Shown here: piece by piece, positions 42,456-51,033 of the stretch
Numbering within the stretch: position 1 is the first letter of the stretch
Layout of the letters: each line of letters opens with the position of its first letter
NCBI GenBank assembly: GCA_016719885.1
Contig: JADJYF010000018.1
Location: 1 to 64,000 of the forward strand
Direction of reading: 5' to 3'
DNA length: 64,000 nucleotides
Source: Pseudomonadota bacterium
GTDB lineage: Bacteria; Pseudomonadota; Gammaproteobacteria; Ga0077536
The notes under the pieces: generated by a model
Told to the model about the DNA's origin: nothing
The model's database searches: none
Seen by the model: the letters and a program-made list of their open reading frames with translations, nothing else
Made by a program: the position numbers and the translations under genes

Positions 42456-43619
42456 ATGCCCGACCTGTTCAGTCCCTACACGCTCAAGGACGTGACCTTG
42501 CGCAATCGCATCGCCATGTCGCCGATGACCATGTACCGCTCGGTCGACGGCCTCATGAACGACTTCCACGTCATGCTCATGGGCTCGCGCGCCGCCGGCG
42601 GCTTCGGCCTGGTGTTCCCCGAGCAGATTGCGATCACGCCCGACGGCCGCACCAGCGTCGGCTGCGCGGGCCTGTACGACGACGCGCAGATCCCGGCCAT
42701 GCGTCGCGTCACCGACATCATCAAGGACATGGGCGCGGTGGCCGCCATCCAGCTCGGTCACACCGGCCGCAAGGGCAGCGAAGTCAAACCCTGGGAAGGC
42801 GGTGCGCAGTTGCCACCCGATCACCCCGACGGCTGGCAGGTGGTGGGGCCGTCCGCCATCCCCTACGGTGGCAAGTACCAGTACCCGGTACATGAACTCA
42901 GCCGCGCCGAGATCAAGGCCATCCACCGCGCCTATGCAGACGCCGCGCGGCGCGCCGTCGACGCCGGTTTCGAATGGCTGGAACTGCACTTTGCGCATGG
43001 CTATCTCGGCGCGAGTTTCTTCTCGCCGCTCGCCAATCAGCGCAGCGACGAGTACGGCGGCAGCCTCGAGAACCGCGTGCGCTTTCATCTCGAAGCGATC
43101 GATGCGGTGCGCGCGGTGTGGCCCGAACGCCTGCCGCTGACCATGCGTTTGGGCTCCGACGATTTGAACGAGCGCGGCGTGCAATTCGACGAATCCATCG
43201 TCGCGGTCGGCATGATGAAGGAGCACGGGCTCGATCTGGCCGATCTCAGCATGGGTTTCAACACCGACGACATGCAGGAGAAGCCGTTCGCCGAGATCGG
43301 CTTCATGCTGAGCCGCGCGCAGCGCCTGCGCCGTGAGGTGGGCATGCCGGTCGCGACCAGTTGGAACCTCGGCATCCCGGCGCTGGCCGATCGCGTCATC
43401 CGCGAGGAGCTGATCGATCTGGTGCTGCTCGGCCGCCCGGCGCTGTCCAACCCGCATTGGCCGGTGTGGGCCGCGCGCGAATTACAGCATCCCGATCCCT
43501 TCGGCCTGGTGCCGGAAGACTGGGCCTGGTGGCTGCGCAACTTCCGCGCCCACGAATCGTGCATAGGCTGGCCGCTGCCTGAAGCGGCGGACGTAGAGCA
43601 GCTTGCGAGCGCCGGCTGA
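42456..43619 (+). CDS. NADH:flavin oxidoreductase, Old Yellow Enzyme family
   Basis: A 387-residue TIM-barrel FMN enzyme. The start is the first ATG after GAGGAGCC. FSPYTLKDVTLRNRIAMSPM is the N-terminal FMN loop; IQLGHTGRKGS and HFAHGYLGASFFSPLANQRSD carry the substrate-binding His region (usually H-x-A-H-G-Y-L); RLGSDDLNERG and the C-terminal DLVLLGRPALSNPHW hold phosphate. It resembles YqjM/xenobiotic reductase-like ene reductases that reduce activated double bonds. It lies 24 bp before the CMD protein gene, in a likely two-gene operon. Confidence 0.92.
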   Translation: MPDLFSPYTLKDVTLRNRIAMSPMTMYRSVDGLMNDFHVMLMGSRAAGGFGLVFPEQIAITPDGRTSVGCAGLYDDAQIPAMRRVTDIIKDMGAVAAIQLGHTGRKGSEVKPWEGGAQLPPDHPDGWQVVGPSAIPYGGKYQYPVHELSRAEIKAIHRAYADAARRAVDAGFEWLELHFAHGYLGASFFSPLANQRSDEYGGSLENRVRFHLEAIDAVRAVWPERLPLTMRLGSDDLNERGVQFDESIVAVGMMKEHGLDLADLSMGFNTDDMQEKPFAEIGFMLSRAQRLRREVGMPVATSWNLGIPALADRVIREELIDLVLLGRPALSNPHWPVWAARELQHPDPFGLVPEDWAWWLRNFRAHESCIGWPLPEAADVEQLASAG

Positions 43620-43643
43620 CGCCGGCCCGCGCAGCCCACCCGC

Positions 43644-44870
43644 ATGTCCGATTCGAGCCGCGACCAGCGCTATGTGCGCGGCCTCGCCGTGCTGCGGCAT
43701 ATCGGCGGCCCCGACTACGACGCGCAACTGAAAGCCGCGGCCGAAAGCGCGCCCGAACTGTCGCGCCTCACCATCGAATTCGCCTACGGCGAGATCATCG
43801 CGCGGGACGGCCTCGCCCTGCCCTTGCGCCAGGTGGTGACGGTCGCCGCGCTGCTCGCCCATCGCAATGCCGAGCGACAGTTGCGTTACCACATGGTCGG
43901 CTATCTGAATGCCGGCGGCGAAGCGCGCATCCTGGTCGAACTGCTGTTCGTGAGCATCGCGGTGCTGGGCTTTCCGGTCGCGATCCATGGCATCGCGCTG
44001 GTGCGCGACATCTTCACGGAACGCGGCATCGACTTCGCGCGCATCGCACCGCGCGCCGACGACGGCAGCACGGCGCTGCGCGCCGGGCATGAGGCCATGG
44101 CGCGCATGCTGGGCGATGCCGCCGCGCCCACGTTGGCGTCGTGGTCCGAACTCGACACGGTGTTCGCCAATTGGAGCGTGGCTTTCGAATACGGCGAGAT
44201 CTTCAATCGCGATGCGCTCGACGCGCGTACCCGCGAGCTCGCCATCGTCATCATGTTGGCCAGCGCCGGCAATCGCGCCACGGCGCTGGAACGCCACGTC
44301 GAAGCGGCGCTGCGCGCCGGCGTGCAGCACACCGAACTCACCGAAGCCTTCATGCAGCTGGCGGTCTACGCCGGCTTCCCGACCGCGCTCAATGCCATCA
44401 CCACCGCCAGCGCGGTGTTCAAGCGCGGCGCGCCGTCGACCAGCGCCGCGAGCGCGCCGACCTCGCCCGCGGCCGCCGAGCCGCGCGCGGCGCGCCACGC
44501 ACGCGGCCTCGACGTCATGGCCCGCACCTCGCGCGGCGCCGGCACCACGGTCATCGCGGGCTTCGACGATGTCGCGCCCGACATCGGTCACGCCATCGTC
44601 GAACACGCCTACGGCGATGTCTTCGCGCGTGACGCCATATCGCTGCGCATACGTGAACTCGCCGCCTGCGCGGCCTTTGCCGCGGTCGGCAACCAGGTGA
44701 TGGCGACGCCCCTGCGCGTGCATGTGCTGGCCGCCCTCAACACCGGTGCCACGCGCGAGGAGATCACCGAGGTGTTGCTCAACCTCGTCCCCCACTGCGG
44801 CTACCCAACGGTCGAACACGCGCTCGCCATCGCCAACGAGGTGTTCGCCGACGCCGCCCAGCAGGTGTGA
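43644..44870 (+). CDS. Triple carboxymuconolactone-decarboxylase-like (CMD) domain protein
   Basis: 408 residues made of three CMD-like helical repeats: about residues 40-125 (FAYGEIIARDGLAL...LRQVVTVAALLAHRNAERQL), 165-265 (FEYGEIFNRDALDARTRELAIVIMLASAGNRATALERHV) and 305-400 (HAYGDVFARDAISLRIRELAACAAFAAVGNQVMATPLRV). Each repeat ends with a 'GATREEITEVLLNLVPHCGYP'-type helix. Unlike AhpD or gamma-CMD, no CxxC motif is present, so a redox role is unlikely. Typical CMD proteins are one domain; three in tandem is unusual. It follows an OYE homologue by 24 bp. The stop codon lies within a REP-like repeat. Confidence 0.84.
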   Translation: MSDSSRDQRYVRGLAVLRHIGGPDYDAQLKAAAESAPELSRLTIEFAYGEIIARDGLALPLRQVVTVAALLAHRNAERQLRYHMVGYLNAGGEARILVELLFVSIAVLGFPVAIHGIALVRDIFTERGIDFARIAPRADDGSTALRAGHEAMARMLGDAAAPTLASWSELDTVFANWSVAFEYGEIFNRDALDARTRELAIVIMLASAGNRATALERHVEAALRAGVQHTELTEAFMQLAVYAGFPTALNAITTASAVFKRGAPSTSAASAPTSPAAAEPRAARHARGLDVMARTSRGAGTTVIAGFDDVAPDIGHAIVEHAYGDVFARDAISLRIRELAACAAFAAVGNQVMATPLRVHVLAALNTGATREEITEVLLNLVPHCGYPTVEHALAIANEVFADAAQQV

Positions 44871-44914
44871 ATTCATTCGCACACTTCGGCTGCCAGGCTG
44901 ACGCCTGACCCACA
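44865..44914. repeat. Adjacent family B and degenerate family A REP elements
   Basis: Family B copy at 44865-44884 (GTGTGAATTCATTCGCACAC) overlaps the stop codon of the CMD protein. A degenerate family A palindrome follows (GCCAGGCTGACGCCTGACCC, about 44892-44914). It fills the gap between the convergent CMD and sigma-54 regulator genes. Confidence 0.7.
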
Positions 44915-44934
44915 AGGCGCGGCTGGCGGCAGGC

Positions 44935-46905
44935 TCAGTCGAGCGAGTACTCCACCAGCTTGCGATACAGGGTGCTGCGCGAGATGCCCAGCGCCCGCGC
45001 CACCCGTGAGCGATTGCCGGACTGGGCGCCGAGTTCGCGCGCGATGGCATCGCGCTCGAGCTCGGCGATGGTCTTAAGGTTGGGCGCCGGCAGCGGTCGC
45101 GTGACGGCGAGATCGGGCGGCAGGTCGGCGCTGGTCAACAGGTCGTTTTCCGACAGCACGTACATGCTCTCGACGACCGCGCGCAGTTCGCGCACGTTGC
45201 CGGGCCAGGCGTGGCTTTCGAGCACCGCGCGCAGGTCATCACCGATGCGCTTGGGCCCGAGCCCGTATTGTTCATTCAATTCGTGGATGAAGGACTCGGC
45301 AAGGCTCACGATGTCGCCGACCCGCTCGCGCAGCGGCGGGATGGCCAGCAGCAGCACGCGCAGCCGGTAATAGAGATCGCGCCGGAAACGCCCTTCCGCC
45401 ACCGCCGCTTCAAGATCCTGGTCCGAAGCCGCGATCACGCGCACCGACAGCGGCCGCTCGCGACTGCCGCCGACGCGCAGCACGCTCTGTTCCTGTACCA
45501 GGCGCAGCAGTTGTACCTGCAGATCGGCCGGCAAGGCGCCGACTTCGTCGAGGAACAAGGTGCCGCCGTCGGCTTCCTCGAACTTGCCGCCCTGGCCCTT
45601 GGGCATCGCGCCGTTGAAGGCGCCACCCTCGTAGCCGAGCAATTCCGTGGCGGCGGTGTCGCGGTTCAATACGTCGCACTTGAGCGCCACGAACGGGCCG
45701 CGCGCGCGGCCCGACGCGTCGTGGATGGCGCGCGCCAGCGCCAGCTTGCCGCTGCCGGTTTCGCCGAGCAGCAACACCGGCGCGGCGGCGCGTGCAACGC
45801 GCAGCGCCTGGCGCTTGACCTCGCTCATGGCGGGGCTGTCACCGACGATGGCGCGGAACTTGTCCGCCCACTCGCTGGCGCCGGCCGCCATGCCGGGCGC
45901 GCTCCCGACCTTCTGCGCGCTGGCGCGCCGTATACCGTCCAGCACCAGCAGGCCGCCCTGCCATTCATTGCCGCTGCCATAGCCTTCCAGCGCCAGCGCG
46001 CGCAGCTGCGCCGGCAGGTTGCGCAGGCAATCGCCGGCGGTCGCGCCGCGTTCCAGTTCCACCAGCGGCGTGCCGCGTTGCAGCCGATCGACCAGCGAGT
46101 GATCGCGGAACAAGGATTGCGCGTGGCCGTTGCTGGTGACGATGCGGCCCTTGCGGTCGAGCAGCATCAGGGCATGGTGGGACCAGCGCGGGAAATTCGA
46201 CTGGTACCACTGCATGAGTTGCACGTTGCGCGCGAGCTCGCGCGCATGCAGGGCCTGTTCGACCTGGTGTGCGGCGGCCGTCGCCAGCGCCAGCGAATGG
46301 CCGTGCTGGGTGGCGCCGAAGGTGGTGACGTCGATGACGCCGACCAGCGAGCCGTCGACGCTGTCGCGCACCGGCACCGCCGCGCAGGCCCAGTCCTTGG
46401 CGAGCGCGCAGAAGTGCTCGACGCTCTCGACTTCGGCGGCCTGTCCGATCTCGATGGCGGTGCCGACGGCATTGGTGCCGGCGCCGGGCTCGCTCCACTC
46501 GTAGCCGGCGCGAATGAAGATCTCCGCCGCCCGGTCTTTCATGTTAGGGCTGCCGCTGACCTCGAGGATCACGCCGCGCGGATCGGTCACCAGCAGCATG
46601 CCCTCGGTGTCGTTGAGCAGATCTGCCAGCAGACGCCAGGTGTTCTGCGAGGCCACCAGCAGTTCGTGGTTGAGTTCGCGCAGTCCTTCCAGGCGCGCCT
46701 CGTCGTCGGCCGCGCACGGCGGCAAGGTCGAGCCGGGCTCGATGCCGTGCTCGAGGCAGCGCCGCCACGATTCGCTGACCATGTCGCGCAGGCCCGGGTC
46801 GACCAGTTGGCCGCTGCTGGCCATGGCCTCCCAGGCACGTTCGACCTTGTTGCGGTAAATCTTGCTGGACTGGCGCCGCGTGCGCCCGAGATCGGCCTGT
46901 TGCAT
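44935..46905 (-). CDS. Sigma-54-dependent transcriptional activator (AcoR-like, GAF-AAA+-Fis)
   Basis: A 656-residue bacterial enhancer-binding protein. A GAF-like N-terminal input domain (about 30-220, with YEWSEPGAGTNAVGTA typical of AcoR) precedes a linker, the AAA+ domain (about 350-590; Walker A GETGSGK at 381-387; Walker B LFLDE at 450-454) and a Fis-type helix-turn-helix (RVARALGISRSTLYRKL) at the end. The sigma-54 contact loop reads GAFNGA (428-433) instead of GAFTGA. Start ATG 46905 gives MQQADLGRTRR; upstream codons are ignored. It is divergent from the LLM monooxygenase at 47222, which it probably activates. Acetoin, alcohol or aromatic inducers are typical. Confidence 0.9.
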   Translation of the reverse strand: MQQADLGRTRRQSSKIYRNKVERAWEAMASSGQLVDPGLRDMVSESWRRCLEHGIEPGSTLPPCAADDEARLEGLRELNHELLVASQNTWRLLADLLNDTEGMLLVTDPRGVILEVSGSPNMKDRAAEIFIRAGYEWSEPGAGTNAVGTAIEIGQAAEVESVEHFCALAKDWACAAVPVRDSVDGSLVGVIDVTTFGATQHGHSLALATAAAHQVEQALHARELARNVQLMQWYQSNFPRWSHHALMLLDRKGRIVTSNGHAQSLFRDHSLVDRLQRGTPLVELERGATAGDCLRNLPAQLRALALEGYGSGNEWQGGLLVLDGIRRASAQKVGSAPGMAAGASEWADKFRAIVGDSPAMSEVKRQALRVARAAAPVLLLGETGSGKLALARAIHDASGRARGPFVALKCDVLNRDTAATELLGYEGGAFNGAMPKGQGGKFEEADGGTLFLDEVGALPADLQVQLLRLVQEQSVLRVGGSRERPLSVRVIAASDQDLEAAVAEGRFRRDLYYRLRVLLLAIPPLRERVGDIVSLAESFIHELNEQYGLGPKRIGDDLRAVLESHAWPGNVRELRAVVESMYVLSENDLLTSADLPPDLAVTRPLPAPNLKTIAELERDAIARELGAQSGNRSRVARALGISRSTLYRKLVEYSLD

Positions 46906-47221
46906 AGAGAACACCTGGGCCAGCCAGGGCTGGCGTGAGACGCGCCGCGCAAGGCGCGGTCGCTGGGTCGAAGCTGCGCCGCAGTATGGTGTGCAGTGCC
47001 ACATGGGGCAACGCGCGCGGACGCCCGAGAGCGACACACTGTGCCAGATTGCGACACATTTGTGTCACGTCGGCACAGCCGGTCCGGGCGCGGCGCCCCG
47101 CTCCTTGCGGTCGCGAGCGGGCGGAGTAGCGTGCCGCGTCGCCAGGTCCGCGCCGCGCCGCCGATGGTCGCGGCCCGCGCCTGGGCCAGCCTCAATCAAC
47201 GCAAACCTCGAGGATCACCCC
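46906..47221. promoter_or_regulatory. Divergent regulatory region with two dyads, likely activator binding sites
   Basis: This 316-bp gap between the sigma-54 activator and the LLM gene contains no gene. Two related dyads stand 20 bp apart: GCGACACACTGTGCC (47031-47045) and GCGACACATTTGTGTCAC (47051-47068, with perfect GACACA-TT-TGTGTC). They lie 154-191 bp before the LLM ATG, as expected of an upstream activating sequence. I could not find a convincing -24/-12 element (TGGCAC-N5-TTGC) by eye. Confidence 0.55.
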
Positions 47222-48445
47222 ATGGAAGTCGGAGCCTTCTACCTGCCGTCCGTCGGCCGTAAACATGAAATCGTGGCCGGCATGGCCGGCAAACGTACCG
47301 ATCTGTACCAGCGCATGCTGGCCGAGATCACCGAACAAGTGCGCTACATGGACCAGCATGGTTACTACGGCGCCGGCTTCACCGAGCATCACTTCCACGT
47401 CGAGGGCGAGGAAGTGTCGACCAACCCGGTCATGCTCGACCTCTACTTCGGTCTCAAGACCGAGCGCATGAAGTTCGGCCAGCTCGGTAACGTGCTGCCC
47501 TCGCAGAACCCGATCAACCTCGCCGAAAACATCGCCATGCTGTCGCAGATGCTGGAAGGGCGCGTGTTCGCCGGCTTCGCGCGCGGCTACCAGCCGCGCT
47601 GGGTGAACGTGCTCGGCCAGCAGGTCGGCCTCGGCACGCCGGGCACCGGCGCCGATTACGAGGAGCTCAAGCGCTCGCTGTTCGAAGAGCACTTCGACAT
47701 CCTGCAGAAGGCCTGGACCGAGGACACCTTCAACTTCCAGGGCAAGCACTGGCAGATCCCGACGCCCAACATCAAGTGGCCGGCGGCCGAGGTCACGCGC
47801 AAGTACGGACGCGGCATCAACGACAACGACGAGATCAACGAGATCGGCATCGCGCCGCCGACCTTCGAGAAGCGCATTCCGGACTTGTTCATGCCCTTCG
47901 CCACCTCCGAGCGCTCGATCAAGTGGGGCATGGAGCGCGGCATCGTGCCGGTCACCATCATGACCCACCTCGACGTCGTCAAGGAGCATTTCATCGCCGG
48001 CATGGAAGCGGCCAATGCCGCCGGCAAGAATTACAAGTTCGGCCAGGGCATGGCCATGAGCCGCGAGATCATCGTGGCCGACACCGACGCCGAAGCCGAG
48101 GCCATCGCGCGCGAAGCAGGCAGCTTCATCTGGAACAACTTCTTCGTGCCCTTCGGCTTCAATGCCGCGGTCGCGGCGCCGGGCGAAGGCCCGTTCGATC
48201 CGCCGGCGTGCTTCGAAACCCTGTCGGAACGCGGTCTCGTGATCCACGGCAGCGTCGACACCGTCAATCGCAAGCTCGAAGCGCTGTTGAAGGCGCTGCC
48301 GGTCGATTACTTCTGGATGTTCATCTACAACCACATGCCGCAGGACGCGTGCATGCGCAGCCTGGAACTCCTGACCGAGAAGGTGTGGCCGAACTTCACC
48401 GACAAGATAGGCGCGGGCGCCAGGCTCGCGCGCTCGGCGGGCTGA
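47222..48445 (+). CDS. LLM-class flavin-dependent oxidoreductase (luciferase-like), copy 2
   Basis: A 407-residue luciferase-fold monooxygenase, paralogue of 15928-17127. The N-terminus MEVGAFYLPSVG is followed by YYGAGFTEHHFHVEGEEVSTNP, then LEGRVFAGFARGYQPRWVN and a C-terminal LELLTEKVWPNFTDKIG. It is transcribed away from a sigma-54 activator, across an enhancer-like region, so it is likely inducible by an alcohol, ketone or alkane-type compound. It is terminated by a UUCG-loop hairpin. It lacks an associated flavin reductase directly alongside; one candidate is at 34713-35345. Confidence 0.9.
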   Translation: MEVGAFYLPSVGRKHEIVAGMAGKRTDLYQRMLAEITEQVRYMDQHGYYGAGFTEHHFHVEGEEVSTNPVMLDLYFGLKTERMKFGQLGNVLPSQNPINLAENIAMLSQMLEGRVFAGFARGYQPRWVNVLGQQVGLGTPGTGADYEELKRSLFEEHFDILQKAWTEDTFNFQGKHWQIPTPNIKWPAAEVTRKYGRGINDNDEINEIGIAPPTFEKRIPDLFMPFATSERSIKWGMERGIVPVTIMTHLDVVKEHFIAGMEAANAAGKNYKFGQGMAMSREIIVADTDAEAEAIAREAGSFIWNNFFVPFGFNAAVAAPGEGPFDPPACFETLSERGLVIHGSVDTVNRKLEALLKALPVDYFWMFIYNHMPQDACMRSLELLTEKVWPNFTDKIGAGARLARSAG

Positions 48446-48454
48446 TGATGCGCG

Positions 48455-48480
48455 GGGCGGGGCTTCGGCTCCGCCCTCTT
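48455..48480 (+). terminator. Terminator-like hairpin with UUCG loop after the LLM gene
   Basis: A 9-bp stem (GGGCGGGGC / GCTCCGCCC, one G-U pair) closes a TTCG tetraloop at 48464-48467, 10 bp after the LLM stop. A short T-containing run (TCTTCCGTC) follows, weaker than a true U-tract. Confidence 0.65.
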
Positions 48481-48508
48481 CCGTCGGTGAAAAACTTGGC
48501 TTGCCCGA

Positions 48509-48573
48509 TGTCAGGCTGAAGCCTGACCCACGGAGCAAGCGCATGCATCGTGGGTCAGGCTTCAGCCTGACAT
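48509..48573. repeat. REPIN: perfect inverted pair of family A REPs
   Basis: Two copies of TGTCAGGCTGAAGCCTGACC plus CAC in opposite orientation are separated by about 18 bp (48532-48549). The arms match almost perfectly, so this is the best-preserved copy in the window and probably the youngest. It lies between the LLM terminator and the TonB receptor gene. Confidence 0.88.
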
Positions 48574-48658
48574 TCGACGCGAGCCGCCTGACATCACCAT
48601 CACCCGAAAGGCGACGCAAGCCCTACAATCGCGCTGTTCGATTGAGGACCTGCCCGAG

Positions 48659-51031
48659 ATGCGCCTGCGTTTACCCTCCTCGCGACGCCTGGCCTGGCTG
48701 GCGCTGCTGTTGCCCTTCAGTGCCACCGCCGCGGACGCCATCGAGAACGTCACGGTCAGCGGCTGGCGCGACGTGCAAGGCGCGCTGCCGCTGCCGAGCG
48801 AACTTCGCATCGACGGCCCTTTCGGTGACAGCCGCTCGGTCGCGGACACGCCGCGCGCGGTGACCAGCCTGACGCCGGCAATCATGGAACGCTTCGGCGT
48901 TACGGATCTCCACGATCTCGCGCGCGTCGCGCCCAATCTCTACGGCGCCAATACCTTCGGCATGGCCAGCCTGCCCAGCGTGCGCGGTCAACTCGGCGAG
49001 ATCTTCGTCGACGGTCTGCGTCGCACGGGCGGCAACAACGGACTCGGCCTGCCGCTGTCCTTCAATGCCTTCGAGCAGGTCGACGTCATAAAGGGCCCGC
49101 CGCCGGTGGTGCTGGGCGCCACGCAACGCGTCGGCGGTTTTCTCGAGCTAGCGCCCAAGCGCCCCGACCTCGACACGCGCCACGGCAGCCTGCGCGTGCA
49201 AGGCGGCAGCTGGGACCGGTTTCGCCAACAATTCGATTACTCGACGCCGCTCACGGCGGGACGCTCGGCGCTGCGCGTCGCCATCGAGAATCGCAACGAG
49301 GACAGCTTCTACGATCACGGCCGTTACGACAGCCAGGACTTCTACGCCGCCTGGCGCCTGCGCCCTGACGCGGTCACGCTGGTCGACACGCACTTCGAGT
49401 ATTTCAACGTCGACTTCACCGACAACGCCGGCTGGAATCGCGCCACCCAGGATCTCATCGATCACGGCCGGTACATCACCGGCCAGGGCGTGACGCCGGC
49501 CGGCTCGCGCATCCCCGGCGCCCGCGCGGTGGTGAGCCCGAGCGGCGTTACGAAACTGCCGCGCAGTCGCGTCTACACCGATCCCGACGATCGCAACGGC
49601 GCCGACAGCTACAACTTGGGCCTGCGCGTTTCGCATCGTTTCGACAACGGCCTGCGCCTCGAGAACCGCGCCCAGTATCAACACCTGGCGCGCGAGGAAG
49701 TGGCGCAAAACAGTTTCGTCGAAATCATCGACGGCGCCGACAGCGTCCAAGACCGCCTGGAACTCATCGCCGATTACACCCTGCCGATAGCGCATCTCGC
49801 CACGCGTCAGCAGAGCAACCTCGGCGTGGATTTCCGATTCCACGACGTCAAGGGTTACAGCCAGTTCGTTACCGAGGCCGACAACCCGGTCGATCTGAGC
49901 GGCCCGCTCGTCAACCGCCGCATTCCGCTCAACGCCCCGCAGCGCGCGGCGCTGGTCGAACTCGAGCCCGGCCTGTTCGTTTCGCCCGGCGCGCAGTACG
50001 ACCGCAACGGCGACGGCGTCGGCGACTTCCTGCTGTCCGACACCACCGATTCCAGCCACTACCAGCTCGGCCTGTTCCTGCAACAGGACATGCGGCTGTC
50101 CGACCGCTGGCGAGCGCTGCTCGGCGCACGCGGCGACTGGCTATGGGTCACCGCGCGCGACGCTGCGCCGCCCGTCGGCGTCGATCCTGCGCGCGACAAC
50201 GCCCATGCCCTGCTCGCCAGCGCCAACTTCAGCCTGCAGTACCGCCTGCGGCCGGCCCTGACCAGCTATTTCACGGTCAGCTACAGCGAGTCGACGTCCA
50301 ACAGTCTCGGTGGCGGCTTCGTGCTCGGCGCCGACAACCGCATCAACCCGGCGAACTTCGATACCGCCAGCGAACTGTTCGAGTTGGGCTTGAAGTACGC
50401 GCCGGCGGGCAGCGCCTGGTATGCGGATGTCGCGCTGTTCGAACAAAGCCGCAGCCTGCGCAATCGCGACGGCAGCAACAGCGGCATCCTGACGCGCGGC
50501 CTCGAAGGTCAACTGGCGTTCCGTCCCGACCGCCACTTCCACGCCTCGCTCGCGGCCAGTTATCTCAACCATCGCTTCGATGACTCGGTGGCGTTCCAGG
50601 ACAGCCGCAGCGTGGCGGACGCCTTCGACGCCTCGCGCCCCGACCTCATCGTCGGCACCGGCGTCGGCAGTCCGAGCTTCACGGTGTTCGGCGCCAGCCA
50701 TCGTCGCGTGCCGGGCCTGCCCAGCGTGCTGCTGTCGGGGCTTGCGAGTTACGAGTTCGACAACGGCGTGGGCGTCAGCCTCAACGGCCAGTACACCAAC
50801 GCCTTCCGCCTCGACTTCCTGAACACCGTGCGCATTCGCGACCAGTTCACCATCAACGCCGCGCTGCATTACCGCTGTCGCGCGCTGCGCAGCGATGTGC
50901 GCGCCGAGATCTTCAATCTCACCGACGAGGAGAATTTCTCGCCGGTGTTCGACGGTGGCTATTTCGGCTCCACCGACGTGCTGCCCGAACTGCCGCGCAG
51001 TTTCATGATCAGCCTGAGTCATCACTTCTGA
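48659..51031 (+). CDS. TonB-dependent receptor, first gene of a YnjBCD-like transport operon
   Basis: A 790-residue outer-membrane receptor. Start ATG 48659 has GAGGA about 12 bases upstream. Signal peptide RRLAWLALLLPFSATAADA. A plug (TDLHDLARVAPNLYG, VDVIKGPPPVVLGATQRVGG) is followed by a 22-strand barrel ending FMISLSHHF. There is no STN domain, so it is a pure transporter, unlike the receptor at 1120. It is followed within 2 bp by an ABC transporter substrate-binding protein gene, so the receptor and transporter likely act on the same substrate in series. No Fur box was found upstream; TACAAT at about 48624-48629 is a weak -10 candidate. Confidence 0.93.
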   Translation: MRLRLPSSRRLAWLALLLPFSATAADAIENVTVSGWRDVQGALPLPSELRIDGPFGDSRSVADTPRAVTSLTPAIMERFGVTDLHDLARVAPNLYGANTFGMASLPSVRGQLGEIFVDGLRRTGGNNGLGLPLSFNAFEQVDVIKGPPPVVLGATQRVGGFLELAPKRPDLDTRHGSLRVQGGSWDRFRQQFDYSTPLTAGRSALRVAIENRNEDSFYDHGRYDSQDFYAAWRLRPDAVTLVDTHFEYFNVDFTDNAGWNRATQDLIDHGRYITGQGVTPAGSRIPGARAVVSPSGVTKLPRSRVYTDPDDRNGADSYNLGLRVSHRFDNGLRLENRAQYQHLAREEVAQNSFVEIIDGADSVQDRLELIADYTLPIAHLATRQQSNLGVDFRFHDVKGYSQFVTEADNPVDLSGPLVNRRIPLNAPQRAALVELEPGLFVSPGAQYDRNGDGVGDFLLSDTTDSSHYQLGLFLQQDMRLSDRWRALLGARGDWLWVTARDAAPPVGVDPARDNAHALLASANFSLQYRLRPALTSYFTVSYSESTSNSLGGGFVLGADNRINPANFDTASELFELGLKYAPAGSAWYADVALFEQSRSLRNRDGSNSGILTRGLEGQLAFRPDRHFHASLAASYLNHRFDDSVAFQDSRSVADAFDASRPDLIVGTGVGSPSFTVFGASHRRVPGLPSVLLSGLASYEFDNGVGVSLNGQYTNAFRLDFLNTVRIRDQFTINAALHYRCRALRSDVRAEIFNLTDEENFSPVFDGGYFGSTDVLPELPRSFMISLSHHF

Positions 51032-51033
51032 GC

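Noticed and set aside
46924..46945. GG-N10-GC pattern resembling a sigma-54 -24/-12 promoter
   Set aside because: The -12 part lacks TTGC, the position is too far from the LLM start, and such spacing occurs often by chance in GC-rich DNA.
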